From assembly GCA_018817035.1 (NCBI GenBank), contig JAHIUV010000015.1, positions 1 to 7,741 on the forward strand: 7,741 bases of DNA, given 5' to 3'. The position numbers and the translations under genes are program-made. Under the pieces are notes generated by a model that did not search any database, was not told where the DNA came from, and saw nothing but the letters and a program-made list of their open reading frames with translations. Positions 6,387-7,741 of the stretch are shown piece after piece (the first letter of the stretch is position 1; the number at the start of each line of letters is the position of its first letter). The stretch is from Candidatus Omnitrophota bacterium (GTDB lineage Bacteria; Omnitrophota; Gorgyraeia; Gorgyraeales; Gorgyraeaceae).

Positions 6387-7547
6387 CTATTTCCCCATTC
6401 CTATTCTCTGCGCGCGCTGCATAAGCTTTCCTTCTGTCTTGATGGACGGGGCTATTATTATTTCGGTCATTTGCATTTCCTTGATGTTTCTCGCGCCGAC
6501 ATTGCCCATGGATGTCATAAGGGCGCCGACGAGATTTTGTGAGCCGTCGTCGAGCCTGGCCGGGCCGAGAAGTATTTCCTCAAGCGTGCCCGTAGTGCCT
6601 ACGCGGACGCGTGTGCCTCTGGGCAGATTAGCGTGCGGTGTCGCCATGCCCCAGTGATATCCTTTTCCCGGCGCTTCTTTGGCGCGGGCAAAAGCAGAAC
6701 CGACCATTACCGCGTCAGCCCCACAGGCAAATGCTTTACAAATATCCCCTCCGGAATCCATACCGCCGTCAGTAATAATAGGGGTGTACTTTCCTGTTTT
6801 TTTGTAATAAAAATCACGGGCCGCGGCAACGTCCGTTGTCGCGGTGACCTGCGGAACGCCTATACCCAAAACACCTCTAGTGGTACACGCGGCGCCCGGG
6901 CCGATGCCTACCAGTATCCCGCTCGCGCCTGTATCCATCAGCTCAAGCGCGACATTATAAGTAACACAATTACCCAGTATCACGGGTATCTTCATCGACT
7001 TTATGAATTTTTTAAAATCTACGACCTTGTATTCTTTTGATTGGTGGTTAACACTTATGACAGTGGACTGTATAACGAACATATCAGCACCGGCATCCTG
7101 GGCGATCTTGCCGAACTTTTCGGTATTCTGGGGGATCGTGCTTACCGCGGCTGTCGCGTTTTTTGCCTTTATTTCCTTTATCCTCTTTATGATAAGTTTT
7201 TCATTTATGGGTTTTACATACAATGACTGCACTAATTTCGTAGCTTCCTCCGGATCAGCGCTGGCGATCTTTTTCAATATTGCTTCGGGGTTCTCATAAC
7301 GCGTCTGCACGCCGTCAAGATTAAGGACAGCTATGCCGCCCATACGGGACATCTCTATTGCGAATTTTACGTCGACAACACCATCCATGGCAGCAGCCAG
7401 TATAGGCACCTTGTATTCCCTGCCGCCGATCTCCCATGTAGTATCCGCCTCGTTGGGATTTATAGTAACCGAACCCGGGACAAGAGCTATTTCATCAAAT
7501 CCATAACAACGCCTGGCTTTTCTACCTCTTCCGAGCCACATACCCAT
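6387..7547 (-). CDS. guaB3: GuaB3-type IMP dehydrogenase family protein without CBS domains
   Basis: Related to IMP dehydrogenase, which oxidises IMP to XMP with NAD+ in guanine nucleotide synthesis. The 386-residue product is a single TIM-barrel domain; classical GuaB is about 490 residues because of an inserted pair of regulatory CBS domains, absent here. The N terminus GRGRKARRCYGFDEIALVPG (6-25), MGGIAVLN (69-76), the VIQSTVIS block (158-165) and LPRGTRV near 308-314 resemble the GuaB3 subfamily of actinobacteria and cyanobacteria. The catalytic loop GIGPGAACTTRGVLGIGVPQ (214-233) keeps the nucleophile, C221, and ITDGGMDSGGD (258-268) matches the IMP-binding region. Mycobacterial GuaB3 has lost this cysteine, so this copy is closer to the catalytic cyanobacterial form and is probably active. 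A GMP reductase role is less likely on the overall pattern. The start has GGAGGT (7555-7560) upstream and a promoter 36 bp away. The gene ends in three tandem in-frame TAG codons. Confidence 0.88.
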   Translation of the reverse strand: MGMWLGRGRKARRCYGFDEIALVPGSVTINPNEADTTWEIGGREYKVPILAAAMDGVVDVKFAIEMSRMGGIAVLNLDGVQTRYENPEAILKKIASADPEEATKLVQSLYVKPINEKLIIKRIKEIKAKNATAAVSTIPQNTEKFGKIAQDAGADMFVIQSTVISVNHQSKEYKVVDFKKFIKSMKIPVILGNCVTYNVALELMDTGASGILVGIGPGAACTTRGVLGIGVPQVTATTDVAAARDFYYKKTGKYTPIITDGGMDSGGDICKAFACGADAVMVGSAFARAKEAPGKGYHWGMATPHANLPRGTRVRVGTTGTLEEILLGPARLDDGSQNLVGALMTSMGNVGARNIKEMQMTEIIIAPSIKTEGKLMQRAQRIGMGK

Positions 7548-7582
7548 GATAATTACCTCCGATTTTTAAAGATGTTTCGAGT

Positions 7583-7611
7583 ATAATACAGCAATACGCT
7601 AAAAAAGTCAA
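7583..7611 (-). promoter_or_regulatory. Predicted sigma-70-type promoter of guaB3-dnaE
   Basis: On the minus strand the -35 box TTGACT (7606-7611) is 17 bp from the -10 box TATTAT (7583-7588), each matching five of six consensus positions. The start site would be near 7576, giving a leader of about 29 nt that contains only the GGAGG ribosome site. This leaves no room for a guanine or PRPP riboswitch. Confidence 0.75.
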
Positions 7612-7669
7612 GGTGGATATGAGGAAATTTTGCAATGGGCGAGTTATCGGGGGAGATATATTAATATTG

Positions 7670-7734
7670 TTCGAGCGAGCCGACAAATATTCTTCTCGAC
7701 TGCGCTCGAAGGATATTTATCAGCGAGTCGAGAA
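7670..7734. repeat. Nested inverted repeats in the right-hand intergenic region
   Basis: Three overlapping inverted repeats share this 65 bp stretch. TTCGAGCG (7670-7677) pairs with CGCTCGAA (7703-7710). AAATATTCTTC (7685-7695) pairs with 7708-7718, 11 bp with one G-U. TTCTCGACT (7693-7701) pairs with AGTCGAGAA (7726-7734) and extends by four more pairs across a bulged G. They cannot all form at once. A related word, GCGAGYCGASAA, appears at 7675-7686 and 7723-7734. The element resembles dispersed intergenic palindromes; it may also serve as a terminator for a gene beyond the window. The rest of the 194 bp gap (7548-7669) shows only the promoter and ribosome site. Confidence 0.55.
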
Positions 7735-7741
7735 CCGTAAG

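Noticed and set aside
7619..7741. Plus-strand frame from an ATG at 7619, open for 41 codons to the window edge, as a divergent gene; a TATAAT lies upstream at 7582-7587.
   Set aside because: The ribosome site (AGGTGG) is only 2 nt from the ATG, there is no -35 box for the TATAAT, and the frame runs through the nested inverted repeats with no recognisable protein family. It cannot be excluded without the next bases.
1..7741. A novel defence, mobile or secondary-metabolite system.
   Set aside because: All five genes are recognisable housekeeping genes on one strand with tight spacing, and no integrase, transposase, toxin, nuclease of unknown type or repeat-spacer array is present.

Overview
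The window holds five protein-coding genes, all on the minus strand, in ordinary bacterial housekeeping DNA. Read in the direction of transcription (right to left) they are a GuaB3-type IMP dehydrogenase (6387-7547), dnaE, the DNA polymerase III alpha subunit (2912-6355), an HU/IHF-family DNA-binding protein (2445-2717), hisS (1185-2423), and aspS (1-1182, whose 3' end lies outside the window). No tRNA, rRNA, CRISPR array, transposase or phage gene was seen.

The genes appear to form two transcription units. The first starts at a good sigma-70-like promoter (TTGACT, 17 bp spacer, TATTAT, 7583-7611) and carries guaB3 and dnaE, 31 bp apart. It ends in a 194 bp gap that contains a 40 nt hairpin and a weaker hairpin with a T-tract. 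The second unit starts in the same gap at a promoter with a perfect TTGACA box (2786-2815). It carries HU, hisS and aspS with gaps of 21 and 2 bp. Together the genes cover guanine nucleotide synthesis, replication, nucleoid structure and tRNA charging.

Base composition is moderate by eye. Bacterial-type AspRS features, a metal-site-complete PHP domain in DnaE and a cyanobacterial-like GuaB3 point to a bacterium outside the gamma-proteobacteria. The overall feel resembles uncultured lineages such as Omnitrophota, but this is an impression, not a demonstrated assignment.

The most unusual point is the aspS product. It has bacterial-type AspRS sequence but seems to lack the GAD insertion domain of about 130 residues: TDKPDLR is followed within about eight residues by the LWVLNFP block. 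Also worth a look are the nested inverted repeats at 7670-7734 in the right-hand intergenic region, and the nine apparently intact PHP metal ligands in DnaE, which suggest built-in proofreading. I see no evidence of a wholly new defence or mobile system here.
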